The notes: a model not told the origin generated them from the sequence alone. A stretch of DNA of 59,751 bases from Bacteroides faecichinchillae JCM 17102 (GCF_000614145.1 NZ_BAKK01000028.1:1-59751); one strand, 5' to 3'; positions 1 through 10,058 are shown, counted from the stretch's first letter. Numbers and translations: made by a program.

Positions 1-39
1 GAGTTATTGCTTTTTGTTTAAAAAATGTTCAGAAAGTTG

Positions 40-75
40 TATCTTTATGCCGTTAAAAACTAACTAATACCCCCA
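40..75 (+). promoter_or_regulatory. promoter/leader motif upstream of sialidase gene
   Basis: TATCTTTA at 40-47 is one base from the Bacteroides -7 consensus TAnnTTTG. It is followed by CCGTTAAA at 50-57 and CTAATACCCCCA at 64-75, just before the ATG at 80. The same three blocks recur at 5001-5033 upstream of the beta-mannosidase gene. A TTTG lies at 13-16, but its 23-nt distance to the -7 box is longer than the usual 19-21. The shared blocks suggest co-regulation of the two units. Confidence 0.5.
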
Positions 76-79
76 ATTT

Positions 80-1711
80 ATGAAAACAAGTCGTTGTTTA
101 CTTTTCCTGATTTTATTAGGATTTGCCTTTTCTTTAAAGGCTTCGGATACGGTTTATGTACGTGAGACCCAGATCCCTATTTTGATTGAACGACAAGATA
201 ATGTGTTGTTTTATCTTCGTTTGGATGCTAAAGAGAGTAAGATATTGAATGAAGTAGTCTTAGACTTAAGTAAAAGTACAAATGTATCAGATATTCAGGC
301 TATCAAACTTTATTATGGAGGAACAGAGGCTTTGCAGGATAGAGATAAGAAAAGATTTGCTCCTGTTGAATATATTTCCAGTCATCGTCCGGGGAATACC
401 TTGGCGGCTATTCCTTCTTATTCAATAAAATGTGCGGAGGTGTTGCACCCCTCTGGCAAGGTTACATTAAGAAGTAATTATCAGTTGTTTCCCGGTGTAA
501 ATTTCTTTTGGATTAGTTTACAGATGAAATCTAGTACTTCTTTACAGACAAAAATAAGTTCAGCATTAAAGTCTATTAAGGTAGATGATAAGACTATTAT
601 CTGTCAATCAGTTTCACCAAAGGATGTTATTCATCGTATGGGAGTCGGAGTGCGTCACGCTGGTGATGACAACTCTGCATCTTTCCGTATTCCAGGACTA
701 ATTACTACAAATAAAGGGACATTATTAGGCGTATATGATGTTCGGTATAATAGTAGTGTAGATTTGCAGGAATATGTAGATATAGGTTTGAGTCGTAGTA
801 CGGATGGAGGAAAGACATGGGAGAAAATGCGCCTTCCTTTGTCGTTTGGTGAATTTGGTGGACTACCAGCTGCACAAAATGGAGTAGGGGACCCCTCTAT
901 TTTGGTAGATACTAAAACAAATACCGTATGGATAGTTGCTGCATGGACCCATGGAATGGGAAACCAACGTGCATGGTGGAGCTCACATCCGGGTATGGAT
1001 TTGAATCATACAGCACAATTAGTGATGGCAAAGAGTACGGATGATGGTAAAACCTGGTCCAAGCCTATAAACATAACAGACCAGGTGAAAGATCCTTCCT
1101 GGTATTTCTTACTTCAGGGACCGGGACGAGGTATTACAATGAGTGACGGAACATTAGTGTTTCCAACTCAATTTATAGATTCTACCCGTATTCCAAATGC
1201 TGGCATTATGTATAGCAAAGATCGAGGAAATACATGGAAAATGCACAATCTTGCACGAACGAATACAACTGAGGCACAAGTTGTTGAAGTAGAACCGGGA
1301 GTACTGATGCTGAATATGCGTGATAATCGTGGAGGAAGCAGAGCTGTTGCTATAACCAAAGATTTAGGTAAAACCTGGGAAGAACATCCCTCTTCCCGTA
1401 AAGCATTGCAGGAATCAGTTTGTATGGCGAGTATCATTCATGTCAATGCTAAAGATAATATACTAAATAAAGATATCCTTCTTTTTTCTAACCCCAATAC
1501 CATAAAGGGCAGGAATCATATTACGATTAAAGCAAGTTTGGATGGAGGACTTACCTGGCTTCCGGAACATCAATTATTGTTGGACGAAGCTGAAGGGTGG
1601 GGATACACCTGTTTGACTATGGTGGATAAAGAAACAATTGGAATTTTGTATGAAAGTAGTGTGGCACATCTGACGTTTCAGACTGTGAAATTAGCTGATA
1701 TTATAAAGTAG
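80..1711 (+). CDS. nanH: exported sialidase (neuraminidase), GH33
   Basis: Exo-alpha-sialidase that would release terminal sialic acid from host glycoconjugates in the periplasm or at the cell surface. The 543-residue protein starts with a signal peptide of about 22 residues (hydrophobic LLFLILLGFAF). Next comes a roughly 170-residue N-terminal beta domain of the kind found in Bacteroides sialidases. The propeller has the FRIP arginine motif at residues 202-205 and five Asp-box repeats (STDGGKTW, STDDGKTW, SKDRGNTW, TKDLGKTW, SLDGGLTW) between about 240 and 493. It is the first gene of a unit with a GH20 hexosaminidase 45 nt downstream and an O-acetylesterase relic, a standard set for trimming sialylated glycans. 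The ATG at 80 follows the promoter motif directly and opens into the signal peptide. The family assignment is firm; linkage preference cannot be read. Confidence 0.95.
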   Translation: MKTSRCLLFLILLGFAFSLKASDTVYVRETQIPILIERQDNVLFYLRLDAKESKILNEVVLDLSKSTNVSDIQAIKLYYGGTEALQDRDKKRFAPVEYISSHRPGNTLAAIPSYSIKCAEVLHPSGKVTLRSNYQLFPGVNFFWISLQMKSSTSLQTKISSALKSIKVDDKTIICQSVSPKDVIHRMGVGVRHAGDDNSASFRIPGLITTNKGTLLGVYDVRYNSSVDLQEYVDIGLSRSTDGGKTWEKMRLPLSFGEFGGLPAAQNGVGDPSILVDTKTNTVWIVAAWTHGMGNQRAWWSSHPGMDLNHTAQLVMAKSTDDGKTWSKPINITDQVKDPSWYFLLQGPGRGITMSDGTLVFPTQFIDSTRIPNAGIMYSKDRGNTWKMHNLARTNTTEAQVVEVEPGVLMLNMRDNRGGSRAVAITKDLGKTWEEHPSSRKALQESVCMASIIHVNAKDNILNKDILLFSNPNTIKGRNHITIKASLDGGLTWLPEHQLLLDEAEGWGYTCLTMVDKETIGILYESSVAHLTFQTVKLADIIK

Positions 1712-1756
1712 TTTCATCTTTCAAATTATTTCTTTTAATTAATAAGCATAGAAAGA

Positions 1757-3775
1757 ATGAAAAACAATTATAATTTATTTACAACTTTCCTTTGGCTTAT
1801 TTTTTGTCTAATTTCAACTGTTGCAGAGGCTGATGATCTTCTATTGCCTAAACCACAGCAGTTTATTTCTAAAAGTTCTGACTTTGTACTGAATAGAATT
1901 AATTTGAGAACTCCGGTCCTTCAACAGGAATGGACTGATTTTGTGGTAGAACATGGAGGATATGTGGATACTCATGCAAATTCTGTAATAGAGGTCATAA
2001 TAGTTCCTTCTTTGAATGGTGTACTCATCAATCAAGAAGAGGCTTATCGTATGACAGTGAATAAACAAAAAATAGAGATTGAAGCCGTAACAGAACGTGG
2101 AGTATATTGGGCTATGCAAACTTTAGCTCAATTAGCTGATAAATCAAAGAAAAGAACTAGCTTTCATGGTTGTGAAATTTTAGACTGGCCTGCTTTTCGA
2201 ATTCGAGGATTTATGCAGGATGTTGGACGAAGCTATTTACCTTTGGAGGAGTTAAAACGTGAGATTGCTATTCTTTCCAAATTTAAAATCAATGTGTTTC
2301 ATTGGCATTTAACAGAAAACCAGGCATGGCGCTTACAAAGTAAAATATTTCCAATGCTGAATGATAGTACGAACATGACTCGATTTCCTGGTAGCTACTA
2401 TACATTAGAGGAAGCTAAAGAGTTGGTCGCTTTTTGTAAAGCTCATCAAGTCTTGTTAATTCCGGAGATAGATATGCCGGGACATAGTGCAGCTTTTGTA
2501 CGTACTTTCCGTCACGATATGCAGACACTGGAAGGCATGAAAATATTGAAACTATTATTGGATGAAATTTGTGATACTTTCGATGTCCCATATATTCATA
2601 TTGGAACAGATGAAGTAGGATTCACCAATCCACAATTTGTACCTCAAATGGTGGCATATGTACGTTCTAAAGGAAAAAAAGTGATTTCATGGAATCCAGG
2701 TTGGAAATATAATCTGGGCGAGATCGATATGATGCAGCTTTGGAGTTATCGTGGTAAAGCTCAGAAAGGCATTCCGGCTATTGATTCCCGATTTCATTAT
2801 TTAAATCATTATGATACATTTGGTGATATCGTAGCACTATATAATAGTCGGATTTATAATGAAGAAATGGGAAGTGAAGATCTAGCTGGAGTCATTTTAG
2901 GAGTTTGGAATGATCGTATGTTGAGTAATGAACAAAATATAATTCTAGAGAATAATTTCTATCCGAATATGCTGGCTATTGCAGAACGTGCATGGAAAGG
3001 AGGAGGGACTGAATATTTTGATAAACAAGGTACCATTCTTCCTACAGATGAAAATTCTGATGTGTTTCGTGACTTTGCAGATTTTGAGCATCGCATGTTA
3101 TGGTATAAAGAACACCTTTTTGCAGGTTATCCATTTGCTTATGTCAAACAGACAAATGTGAAGTGGAATATTACAGACGCTTTTCCAAACGAAGGTGATT
3201 TGAGAAAAGTGTTTCCTCCGGAAAAAGAACTCAACGATTCGTATATTTATGAAGGTAAACAATATAAGGTACGTCCGGCAATAGGAGCCGGCATTTATCT
3301 TCGACATGTTTGGGGAAATCTTGTGCCGGCTTTTTATAAAGATCCACAAGAAGATCATACGGCCTATGCCTATACTTATGTCTATTCTCCTGCAAAACAG
3401 GTTGTCGGATTATGGGTAGAATTTCAGAATTATGGACGCTCAGAAAATGATCTGCCTCCGTTGCAAGGGAAATGGGATTATAAAGAAAGCCGTATCTGGA
3501 TAAATGATCAGGAAATAGTACCCCCGGTATGGACTGCTATTCACCGGAAAAAAAGTTCGGAAATAGCATTAGGAAATGAGAATTGTGTAACTCGTTCTCC
3601 TTTGCAGGTTCAGTTGAATAAAGGTTGGAATAAAGTATTACTCAAACTTCCAGTGGGTAAATTTATAATTGATGAAATTCGTCTGGTGAAATGGATGTTT
3701 ACTACTGTATTTGTGACTCTTGATGGTGAGAAAGCTGTGGAAGGATTGATTTATTCTCCAGAGAAAAAGTTATAA
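1757..3775 (+). CDS. exported beta-N-acetylhexosaminidase, GH20
   Basis: GH20 enzyme removing terminal beta-linked GlcNAc or GalNAc through substrate-assisted catalysis. The 672-residue protein has a signal peptide (ending near residue 26, VAEADD), an N-terminal GH20b domain, and a TIM barrel beginning around IRGFMQDVGRSY. Barrel motifs include FHWHLTEN and EIDMPGHS. The catalytic Asp-Glu pair is in HIGTDEVGF near residue 284. The last 200 or so residues form a non-catalytic beta-rich region (YVYSPAKQVVGLWVEFQNYG) that could bind carbohydrate. It follows the sialidase by 45 nt in the same direction, so it is probably co-transcribed and acts after desialylation. It differs from the second GH20 protein at 7681-10008, which has another C-terminal architecture and is a lipoprotein. 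Confidence 0.93.
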   Translation: MKNNYNLFTTFLWLIFCLISTVAEADDLLLPKPQQFISKSSDFVLNRINLRTPVLQQEWTDFVVEHGGYVDTHANSVIEVIIVPSLNGVLINQEEAYRMTVNKQKIEIEAVTERGVYWAMQTLAQLADKSKKRTSFHGCEILDWPAFRIRGFMQDVGRSYLPLEELKREIAILSKFKINVFHWHLTENQAWRLQSKIFPMLNDSTNMTRFPGSYYTLEEAKELVAFCKAHQVLLIPEIDMPGHSAAFVRTFRHDMQTLEGMKILKLLLDEICDTFDVPYIHIGTDEVGFTNPQFVPQMVAYVRSKGKKVISWNPGWKYNLGEIDMMQLWSYRGKAQKGIPAIDSRFHYLNHYDTFGDIVALYNSRIYNEEMGSEDLAGVILGVWNDRMLSNEQNIILENNFYPNMLAIAERAWKGGGTEYFDKQGTILPTDENSDVFRDFADFEHRMLWYKEHLFAGYPFAYVKQTNVKWNITDAFPNEGDLRKVFPPEKELNDSYIYEGKQYKVRPAIGAGIYLRHVWGNLVPAFYKDPQEDHTAYAYTYVYSPAKQVVGLWVEFQNYGRSENDLPPLQGKWDYKESRIWINDQEIVPPVWTAIHRKKSSEIALGNENCVTRSPLQVQLNKGWNKVLLKLPVGKFIIDEIRLVKWMFTTVFVTLDGEKAVEGLIYSPEKKL

Positions 3776-3792
3776 TGTGTCGATAGACATAA

Positions 3793-4958
3793 GTATGGCT
3801 TTGCTCAGGACAGTCGAATATGGCATTTATGTTGAAACATAGTTCAACAGCTAAGAATGATATCCCGCAAGCTACTGATCAACAGATTCGTCTGTTTGAT
3901 ATGAAAGCACGTTGGAATACTAGTGCGGCAGAGTGGGATTCAACGGTGCTAGGTTCTCTAAATCATCTTCAATATTATCGGGATACTGAATGGACTACTT
4001 GTACTGCTGAAACTGCATCTGACTTTTCAGCAGTAGCTTATTATTTTGGAAAAGCATTACGGGATAGTTTGCAAGTACCAATAGGACTGATTTGTAATGC
4101 AATTGGTGGTTCGCCTACAGAATCTTGGATTGATAGATCATCATTAGAATATGGATTCCCTGCTATTCTGAAAGATTGGTTAAATAATGATTTTATTCAA
4201 GGATGGCAAGGGAACGAGCTGCTCTGAATATTAAGAAATCAGCATATTCATTTCAGCGTCACCCTTATGAACCCTGTTACTTGTATGAAGCAGGTATCGC
4301 TCCTTTAGAACAATATCCTATCAAAGGAGTCATTTGGTATCAGGGAGAATCAAATGCACATAATAAAGACGCTCATGAGAAACTCTTTAAATTATTAGTT
4401 CAGAGTTGGCGAAAGAACTAGAATGAGGATCGTTTGCCTTTTTATTTTGTACAATTACCCAGTATAGACCGTCCTTCATGACCATGGTTTCGTGATAGCC
4501 AACGAAAATTGATGAAAGAAATTCCATATACCGGTATGGCTGTATCCATCGATTATGGTGATTCATTAGATGTTCATCCCAATTGTAAGAAACCGATTGG
4601 CGAACGTTTGGCACGTTGGGCTTTGAATAAAACATACTCGAAGAAAATAATTCCTTCCGGACCTTTATTTCGCAGTGTCAGCAGTCGGGGTAATGCTGTG
4701 TTCTTATCTTTTGATTATGGACAAGGAATGAAGAGCTCAGATGGAAAAACATTACGTACGTTTGAAGTAGCGGAAATAGATGGTCTCTATTACCCGGCAA
4801 CAGTAGAAATCATAGGGGAACAAGTGAAAATCTATAGCAAGAATGTATCGAAACCACGATACGTACGATACGGATGGCAACCTTTTACTCGGGCTAATTT
4901 AGTTAATCAAGCCTCTCTTCCGGCTTCGACCTTTATGGCTGAAATTCTAGTGAAATAA
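3793..4958 (+). pseudogene. sialate O-acetylesterase relic (SGNH family)
   Basis: This is the remains of a sialate O-acetylesterase, which removes O-acetyl groups from sialic acid so that sialidase can act. SGNH block I is visible as LCSGQSNM at about 3799-3822. Block III is GVIWYQGESNA at about 4327-4359, and the D-x-x-H pair is in SLDVHP near 4564-4581. The gene is broken in four ways. The N-terminal domain is missing, because an in-frame TAA lies at 3790 and the GH20 gene ends at 3775. A one-base loss near 4206 shifts from the first frame to the second. There is a TAG at 4419 and a TGA at 4479. Block II-like and C-terminal sequence remain readable across the lesions. With a lost 5' end and two nonsense codons, true decay is more likely than sequencing error. 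The enzyme may have become dispensable or be supplied elsewhere. Confidence 0.9.
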
Positions 4959-5000
4959 GAATTTTGTATGTTTTATAGTAAAGATTTGACAAGAAAACAG

Positions 5001-5033
5001 TATCTTTACTCCGTTAAATATCTAATGCCCCCA
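5001..5033 (+). promoter_or_regulatory. promoter/leader motif upstream of beta-mannosidase gene
   Basis: TATCTTTA (5001-5008), CCGTTAAA (5011-5018) and CTAATGCCCCCA (5022-5033) repeat the order seen at 40-75. The first two blocks have the same 10-nt offset. The ATG is at 5036, so the leader is very short. A TTTG at 4985-4988 is only 12 nt from the -7 box, which does not match the usual -33 spacing. Confidence 0.5.
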
Positions 5034-5035
5034 CT

Positions 5036-7627
5036 ATGATTTTAAATTTAACAGGAAAAGTGACCAAAATAGCATGCGGACTACTATGTTGTTGCACTAT
5101 GACATATGCACAGAATAACGATACTTCGGATGTTGTTATTTTGGACGTTGGCTGGGAGTTTTCTCAAGCAGGAACAGATAAATGGATGTCGGCTACCATA
5201 CCTGGTACAGTCCATCAGGATTTACTTCATCATAATTTATTGCCTAACCCTTTTTATGGGACTAATGAAGAGAAAATTCAATGGATAGAAAATGAAGATT
5301 GGGAGTATAAAACTGCTTTTATGGTATCCGAGGATCAGTTAAAGCGGGATGGAGCTCAACTTATTTTTGAAGGGCTCGATACTTATGCCGATGTATATCT
5401 TAACGGATCTTTGTTATTAAAAGCGGATAATATGTTCGTTGGCTACACCCTTCCGATAAAATCAACTTTGCGTAAAGGGGAAAATCACCTACAGATTTAC
5501 TTTCATTCACCTATACGCCAGACTTTGCCTCAATATGATTCTAATGGATTCAACTATCCTGCAGACAACGATCATCATGAAAAGCATCTAAGTGTTTTCA
5601 CTCGCAAAGCTCCATATAGTTATGGTTGGGATTGGGGAATACGGATGGTAACGAGTGGTGTTTGGCGTCCGGTAACACTTCGTTTTTACGATGTTGCAAC
5701 GATATCTGATTATCATGTAAAACAGATGTTATTGACGGATGAGGCTGCAAGCTTATCCAATGAATTGATTATCGACAATATCTCTGAGGAAACAACTGCA
5801 GAAGTTGAAATTAAAGTTTCTTTGGATGGAACTAATGTTACAGAAGAGAAGCAATCAGTCATACTACAGCCCGGAATCAATCATATTGCTATTCCTGTAG
5901 AAATATCCCAACCTGTTCGTTGGATGCCCAATGGCTGGGGTAAACCTACATTATATGATTTTTCTGCTCAGATTTTTGCTAATGGAAAGGTGGTTGCCGC
6001 ACAGTCCCATCGAATAGGCTTGCGTACTATTCGTGTAGTAAATGAAAAAGATAAAGATGGTGAATCCTTTTATTTTGAAGTGAATGGCATTCCCATGTTT
6101 GCCAAAGGAGCCAATTATATTCCTCAGGATGCTATGTTACCTTCTGTTACTCCGGAGCGTTATCAAACTTTGTTTCGTGATATTCGCGAGGCAAATATGA
6201 ATATTGTGCGTGTATGGGGAGGAGGAGTATATGAGGACGACTATTTCTATGATTTGGCAGATGAAAACGGAATTCTGGTATGGCAGGATTTTATGTTTGC
6301 CTGTACCCCTTATCCTTCAGATCCAACTTTTATGAAAAGAGTGGAGACGGAGGCTGATTTTAATATTCGCCGACTTCGAAATCATGCCTCTTTAGCTATG
6401 TGGTGTGGGAATAATGAAATATTGGAAGCCTTAAAATATTGGGGCTTTCAGAAGAAATTTACTTCCGAAGTATATCAGGGAATGCTTAGTGGTTATGACA
6501 AATTGTTTCGTGAATTACTTCCTGCAATGGTGAATAAACTTGATACCGATCGGTTTTATGTACACAGTTCTCCTTATTTTGCAAATTGGGGACGACCTGA
6601 ATCATGGGGAATAGGAGATAGCCACAATTGGGGGGTCTGGTATGGCAAGAAACCTTTTGAATCTTCAGATACTGATATTCCTCGTTTCATGAGTGAATTT
6701 GGATTCCAGTCATTCCCGGAAATGAAGACCATAGCAACTTTTGCTGCTCCTGAGGATTATCAGATTGAATCCAAAGTGATGAATGCGCATCAAAAGAGTA
6801 GTATTGGTAATGCATTGATTCGTACTTATATGGAACGCGATTATGTTGTTCCCGACAAATTTGAAGATTTTGTTTATGTCGGATTAGTCTTGCAGAGCAA
6901 GGGGATACGTCATGGACTGGAAGCTCATCGTCGTAATCGTCCCTACTGTATGGGTACTATGTATTGGCAATTGAATGACAGTTGGCCGGTTGTGTCTTGG
7001 TCAAGCATTGACTATTATGGCAATTGGAAAGCTTTGCATTATGAGGCAAAACGTGCTTTTGAACCACTTTTGATTGATCCTATACAGCAGAATGACAGCC
7101 TATGTATCTATATACTTTCTGATCGGTTAGACAACATGGAACAAATGAAGCTGGAAATGAAAGTGATCGATTTTGATGGAAAACCGATAGGAAAGAAAAA
7201 TCAGATAAACTCATTGACTATTCCGGCCAATACATCTTTATGTGTTTACAAGGAAGATTTCAGTACGAAATTAACTCAGGAAGAACTTCAACGTTGTTTT
7301 TTGCAATTGACACTTAAAGATAAATCAGGGCATACTCTGGCAGAATCGATTCATTATTTCAAAAAGACGAGAGAATTACTTCTGCCTCAAACAACAGTCA
7401 GCTATAAGATGAAACAGACGGATGGAAAGTGTGAATTAACCATTACTTCCTCTAAACTGGCAAAAGATGTTTTCATTGAAGTTCCTTTTCAAGGTGCTCG
7501 CTTCAGTGATAATTTCTTTGATCTTTTGCCGGGAGAACATAAGACGGTTGTCATCACCTCTACTTCAATAAAGAAAGGAGAGAAGCTGCCCTTGACCATT
7601 AAACATATTCGTGAAACATATAATTAA
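5036..7627 (+). CDS. exported beta-mannosidase, GH2
   Basis: GH2 beta-mannosidase that would cleave the beta-1,4-mannose of the N-glycan core or of manno-oligosaccharides. The 863 residues comprise a signal peptide (to about residue 25, MTYAQ), an N-terminal sugar-binding jelly roll, immunoglobulin-like domains, a TIM barrel and C-terminal beta domains. The acid/base is Glu461 in WCGNNE and the nucleophile is Glu554 in MSEFGFQSF. These lie within one residue of the positions I recall for the B. thetaiotaomicron enzyme BtMan2A, and the motifs are those of beta-mannosidases rather than beta-galactosidases. It starts a second transcription unit with the shared promoter motif and is followed by a GH20 gene after 53 nt. 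Those two activities remove GlcNAc and mannose in sequence. Confidence 0.94.
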   Translation: MILNLTGKVTKIACGLLCCCTMTYAQNNDTSDVVILDVGWEFSQAGTDKWMSATIPGTVHQDLLHHNLLPNPFYGTNEEKIQWIENEDWEYKTAFMVSEDQLKRDGAQLIFEGLDTYADVYLNGSLLLKADNMFVGYTLPIKSTLRKGENHLQIYFHSPIRQTLPQYDSNGFNYPADNDHHEKHLSVFTRKAPYSYGWDWGIRMVTSGVWRPVTLRFYDVATISDYHVKQMLLTDEAASLSNELIIDNISEETTAEVEIKVSLDGTNVTEEKQSVILQPGINHIAIPVEISQPVRWMPNGWGKPTLYDFSAQIFANGKVVAAQSHRIGLRTIRVVNEKDKDGESFYFEVNGIPMFAKGANYIPQDAMLPSVTPERYQTLFRDIREANMNIVRVWGGGVYEDDYFYDLADENGILVWQDFMFACTPYPSDPTFMKRVETEADFNIRRLRNHASLAMWCGNNEILEALKYWGFQKKFTSEVYQGMLSGYDKLFRELLPAMVNKLDTDRFYVHSSPYFANWGRPESWGIGDSHNWGVWYGKKPFESSDTDIPRFMSEFGFQSFPEMKTIATFAAPEDYQIESKVMNAHQKSSIGNALIRTYMERDYVVPDKFEDFVYVGLVLQSKGIRHGLEAHRRNRPYCMGTMYWQLNDSWPVVSWSSIDYYGNWKALHYEAKRAFEPLLIDPIQQNDSLCIYILSDRLDNMEQMKLEMKVIDFDGKPIGKKNQINSLTIPANTSLCVYKEDFSTKLTQEELQRCFLQLTLKDKSGHTLAESIHYFKKTRELLLPQTTVSYKMKQTDGKCELTITSSKLAKDVFIEVPFQGARFSDNFFDLLPGEHKTVVITSTSIKKGEKLPLTIKHIRETYN

Positions 7628-7629
7628 AG

Positions 7630-7661
7630 ACAAATTTATTAACTAACAAATTTATTAACTA
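7630..7661 (+). repeat. two tandem copies of a 16-bp AT-rich unit
   Basis: The unit ACAAATTTATTAACTA occurs at 7630-7645 and again, identically, at 7646-7661, in the gap between the beta-mannosidase and hexosaminidase genes. The length of this leader could vary by slippage. No function can be read from it. Confidence 0.85.
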
Positions 7662-7680
7662 ACCCCTAATTTTTATTTTA

Positions 7681-10008
7681 ATGAAACAGTTTTTAAAATT
7701 AACCGGTTGTCTTGCAATTGCCGGACTTGTTGCGTCCTGTAAGTCATCGGTGCAGCAAGAAGCCAATTATCAGATTATTCCATTGCCACAGGAAGTAGTA
7801 GAGACTCAGGGAGATCCTTTTGTTCTAAAGAGTGGCGTTAAGATTCTCTATCCGGAAGGAAATGAAAAGATGCAGCGCAATGCAGAGTTTCTAGCTGATT
7901 ATCTGAAAGCATCTACCGGAAAAGATTTTGCTATTGAAGCAGGTACGGAAGGAGAAAATGCAATTGTATTATCGTTAGGATTAGAATCAGAAAACCCGGA
8001 AGCTTACCAATTGAAGGTTGAAGGTAATGGAATAGCGATTACGGGGCCTACAGAAGCTGGCGTTTTTTATGGAATTCAATCCTTACGTAAATCATTGCCT
8101 ATCGTAATAGAGGGAGATATTGTATTACCGGCTGTGGATATCAAAGATTATCCGCGTTTTAGTTATCGTGGTGTACATTTTGATGTAGGACGTCACTTCT
8201 TTACAGTAGATGAGGTGAAAACCTATATCGATATGATGACATTACACAACATGAACCGTCTGCATTGGCATCTTACTGAAGACCAAGGCTGGCGTTTGGA
8301 AATAAAAAAATATCCGAAATTGACGGAAATCGGTTCCAAACGTTCAGAAACGGTAATTGGACGTAATTCCGGTAAGTATGATGGTAAACCATATGGCGGA
8401 TTTTACACACAGGAACAGGTTAAAGATATTGTAGCATATGCTGCTGATCGTTATATTACCGTTATTCCTGAAATAGACCTTCCCGGACATATGCAAGCTG
8501 CTCTTGCTGCTTATCCGGAACTGGGATGTACAGGTGGCCCTTATGAAGTGTGGAGACAATGGGGAGTATCAGACAACGTGCTTTGTGCTGGAAATGATAA
8601 GACCTTGCAATTTATTGATGATGTGCTGACTGAAGTAATGGAACTGTTCCCTTCAGAATATATTCATGTCGGAGGTGACGAATGTCCGAAAACACAGTGG
8701 GAAAAATGTCCAAAGTGTCAGGCGCGTATCAAAGCATTAGGTTTACATTCTGATGGAAATCACACTAAGGAAGAACGTTTACAGAGTTTTGTGATCAATC
8801 ATGCGGAGAAATTCTTGAATGACCATGGTCGTCAGATTATTGGATGGGATGAGATTTTGGAAGGTGGACTTGCTCCTAATGCAACTGTTATGTCGTGGCG
8901 TGGAGAAGCTGGTGGTATTGAAGCTGCCAAGCAAAAACATGACGTAATCATGACTCCTAATACTTATCTTTATTTCGATTATTACCAGACTAAAGATGTA
9001 GAAAATGAACCGTTGGGTATCGGTGGTTACGTGCCTATCGAAAAGGTATATGGTTACGAACCTACGCCTTCTTCACTTACTCCGGAAGAACAGAAACATA
9101 TTATAGGTGTACAGGCTAATCTTTGGACCGAGTATATTCCTACTTTTTCTCATGTTCAATACATGGTATTACCACGTTGGGCTGCATTAAGTGAAGTTCA
9201 ATGGACCATGTCTAATAAAAAGAATTATGCTGATTTCTTATCTCGTCTTCCCCGATTGATTAAATGGTATGATGCAGAAGGATACAATTATGCAAAATTT
9301 GTATTTGATGTATCAGCTGAATTTACTCCAAATCCTACAGACGGTACATTGGATATTACACTGACTACAATTGACAATGCCCCTATTCATTATACTTTGG
9401 ATGGCACAGAACCTACTGCGACATCTCCATTATATGAGGGTACATTGAAAATAAAAGAGAATGGAACATTAACAGCGATTGCAATTCGTAGAAATGGAAA
9501 TAGCCGTACTGTTTCAGAAAAAATCAATTTTAGTAAGTCCAGCATGAAGCCGATTGTGGCTAATCAGCCTGTCAATAAGCAATATGAGTATAAAGGAGTT
9601 ACTACTTTAGTCGATGGCTTGAAAGGAAATGGCAATTACAAAACAGGTCGTTGGATTGCATTCTACAAGAATGATATGGATGTGACCATTGACCTTCAGC
9701 AATCAACAGAGATTTCAAGTGTTGCTATATCTACTTGTGTAGAAAAGGGTGATTGGGTATTTGATGCAAGAGGATTCTCTGTAGAAGTATCAGAAGACGG
9801 TGCAAATTTCACCAAAGTAGCATCTGAAGAATATCCGGTTATGAAGGAAACAGATAAAAATGGTATCTATGAGCATAAACTGACATTCACTCCGGTAAAA
9901 GCTAAATATGTAAAAGTTATCGCTCTATCTGAAAAACAGATTCCTGAATGGCATGGTGGAAAGGGAAATCCCGGTTTCTTATTTGTAGATGAAATCACAA
10001 TTGATTAA
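7681..10008 (+). CDS. beta-N-acetylhexosaminidase lipoprotein, GH20 with discoidin domain
   Basis: Cell-envelope GH20 exo-hexosaminidase of 775 residues. The N-terminus has a lipobox (GLVASCKSS, Cys at residue 20), so it should be lipid-anchored. A GH20b domain precedes the barrel, which starts near YRGVHFDVGRHFF. The barrel contains the HWHLTEDQGW and EIDLPGHMQAAL motifs, and the catalytic pair is Asp333-Glu334 in VGGDECPK. After the barrel, at about residue 555, comes a chitobiase C-terminal module (HYTLDGTEPTATSPLYEG). An F5/8-type (discoidin) carbohydrate-binding domain fills the last 140 or so residues. It shares the unit with the upstream beta-mannosidase, and terminator-like hairpins follow. 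The likely substrate is terminal GlcNAc/GalNAc of N-glycans or mucin. Confidence 0.95.
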   Translation: MKQFLKLTGCLAIAGLVASCKSSVQQEANYQIIPLPQEVVETQGDPFVLKSGVKILYPEGNEKMQRNAEFLADYLKASTGKDFAIEAGTEGENAIVLSLGLESENPEAYQLKVEGNGIAITGPTEAGVFYGIQSLRKSLPIVIEGDIVLPAVDIKDYPRFSYRGVHFDVGRHFFTVDEVKTYIDMMTLHNMNRLHWHLTEDQGWRLEIKKYPKLTEIGSKRSETVIGRNSGKYDGKPYGGFYTQEQVKDIVAYAADRYITVIPEIDLPGHMQAALAAYPELGCTGGPYEVWRQWGVSDNVLCAGNDKTLQFIDDVLTEVMELFPSEYIHVGGDECPKTQWEKCPKCQARIKALGLHSDGNHTKEERLQSFVINHAEKFLNDHGRQIIGWDEILEGGLAPNATVMSWRGEAGGIEAAKQKHDVIMTPNTYLYFDYYQTKDVENEPLGIGGYVPIEKVYGYEPTPSSLTPEEQKHIIGVQANLWTEYIPTFSHVQYMVLPRWAALSEVQWTMSNKKNYADFLSRLPRLIKWYDAEGYNYAKFVFDVSAEFTPNPTDGTLDITLTTIDNAPIHYTLDGTEPTATSPLYEGTLKIKENGTLTAIAIRRNGNSRTVSEKINFSKSSMKPIVANQPVNKQYEYKGVTTLVDGLKGNGNYKTGRWIAFYKNDMDVTIDLQQSTEISSVAISTCVEKGDWVFDARGFSVEVSEDGANFTKVASEEYPVMKETDKNGIYEHKLTFTPVKAKYVKVIALSEKQIPEWHGGKGNPGFLFVDEITID

Positions 10009-10018
10009 TGGATAAATG

Positions 10019-10046
10019 GAAAAGACACTTTAATGTTTGTCTTTTC
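10019..10046 (+). other. small hairpin after hexosaminidase gene
   Basis: GAAAAGAC at 10019-10026 pairs with GTCTTTTC at 10039-10046 across a 12-nt loop, 10 nt after the stop codon. It may protect the 3' end or assist the stronger hairpin just downstream. Confidence 0.5.
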
Positions 10047-10058
10047 ATCTAATTATTG

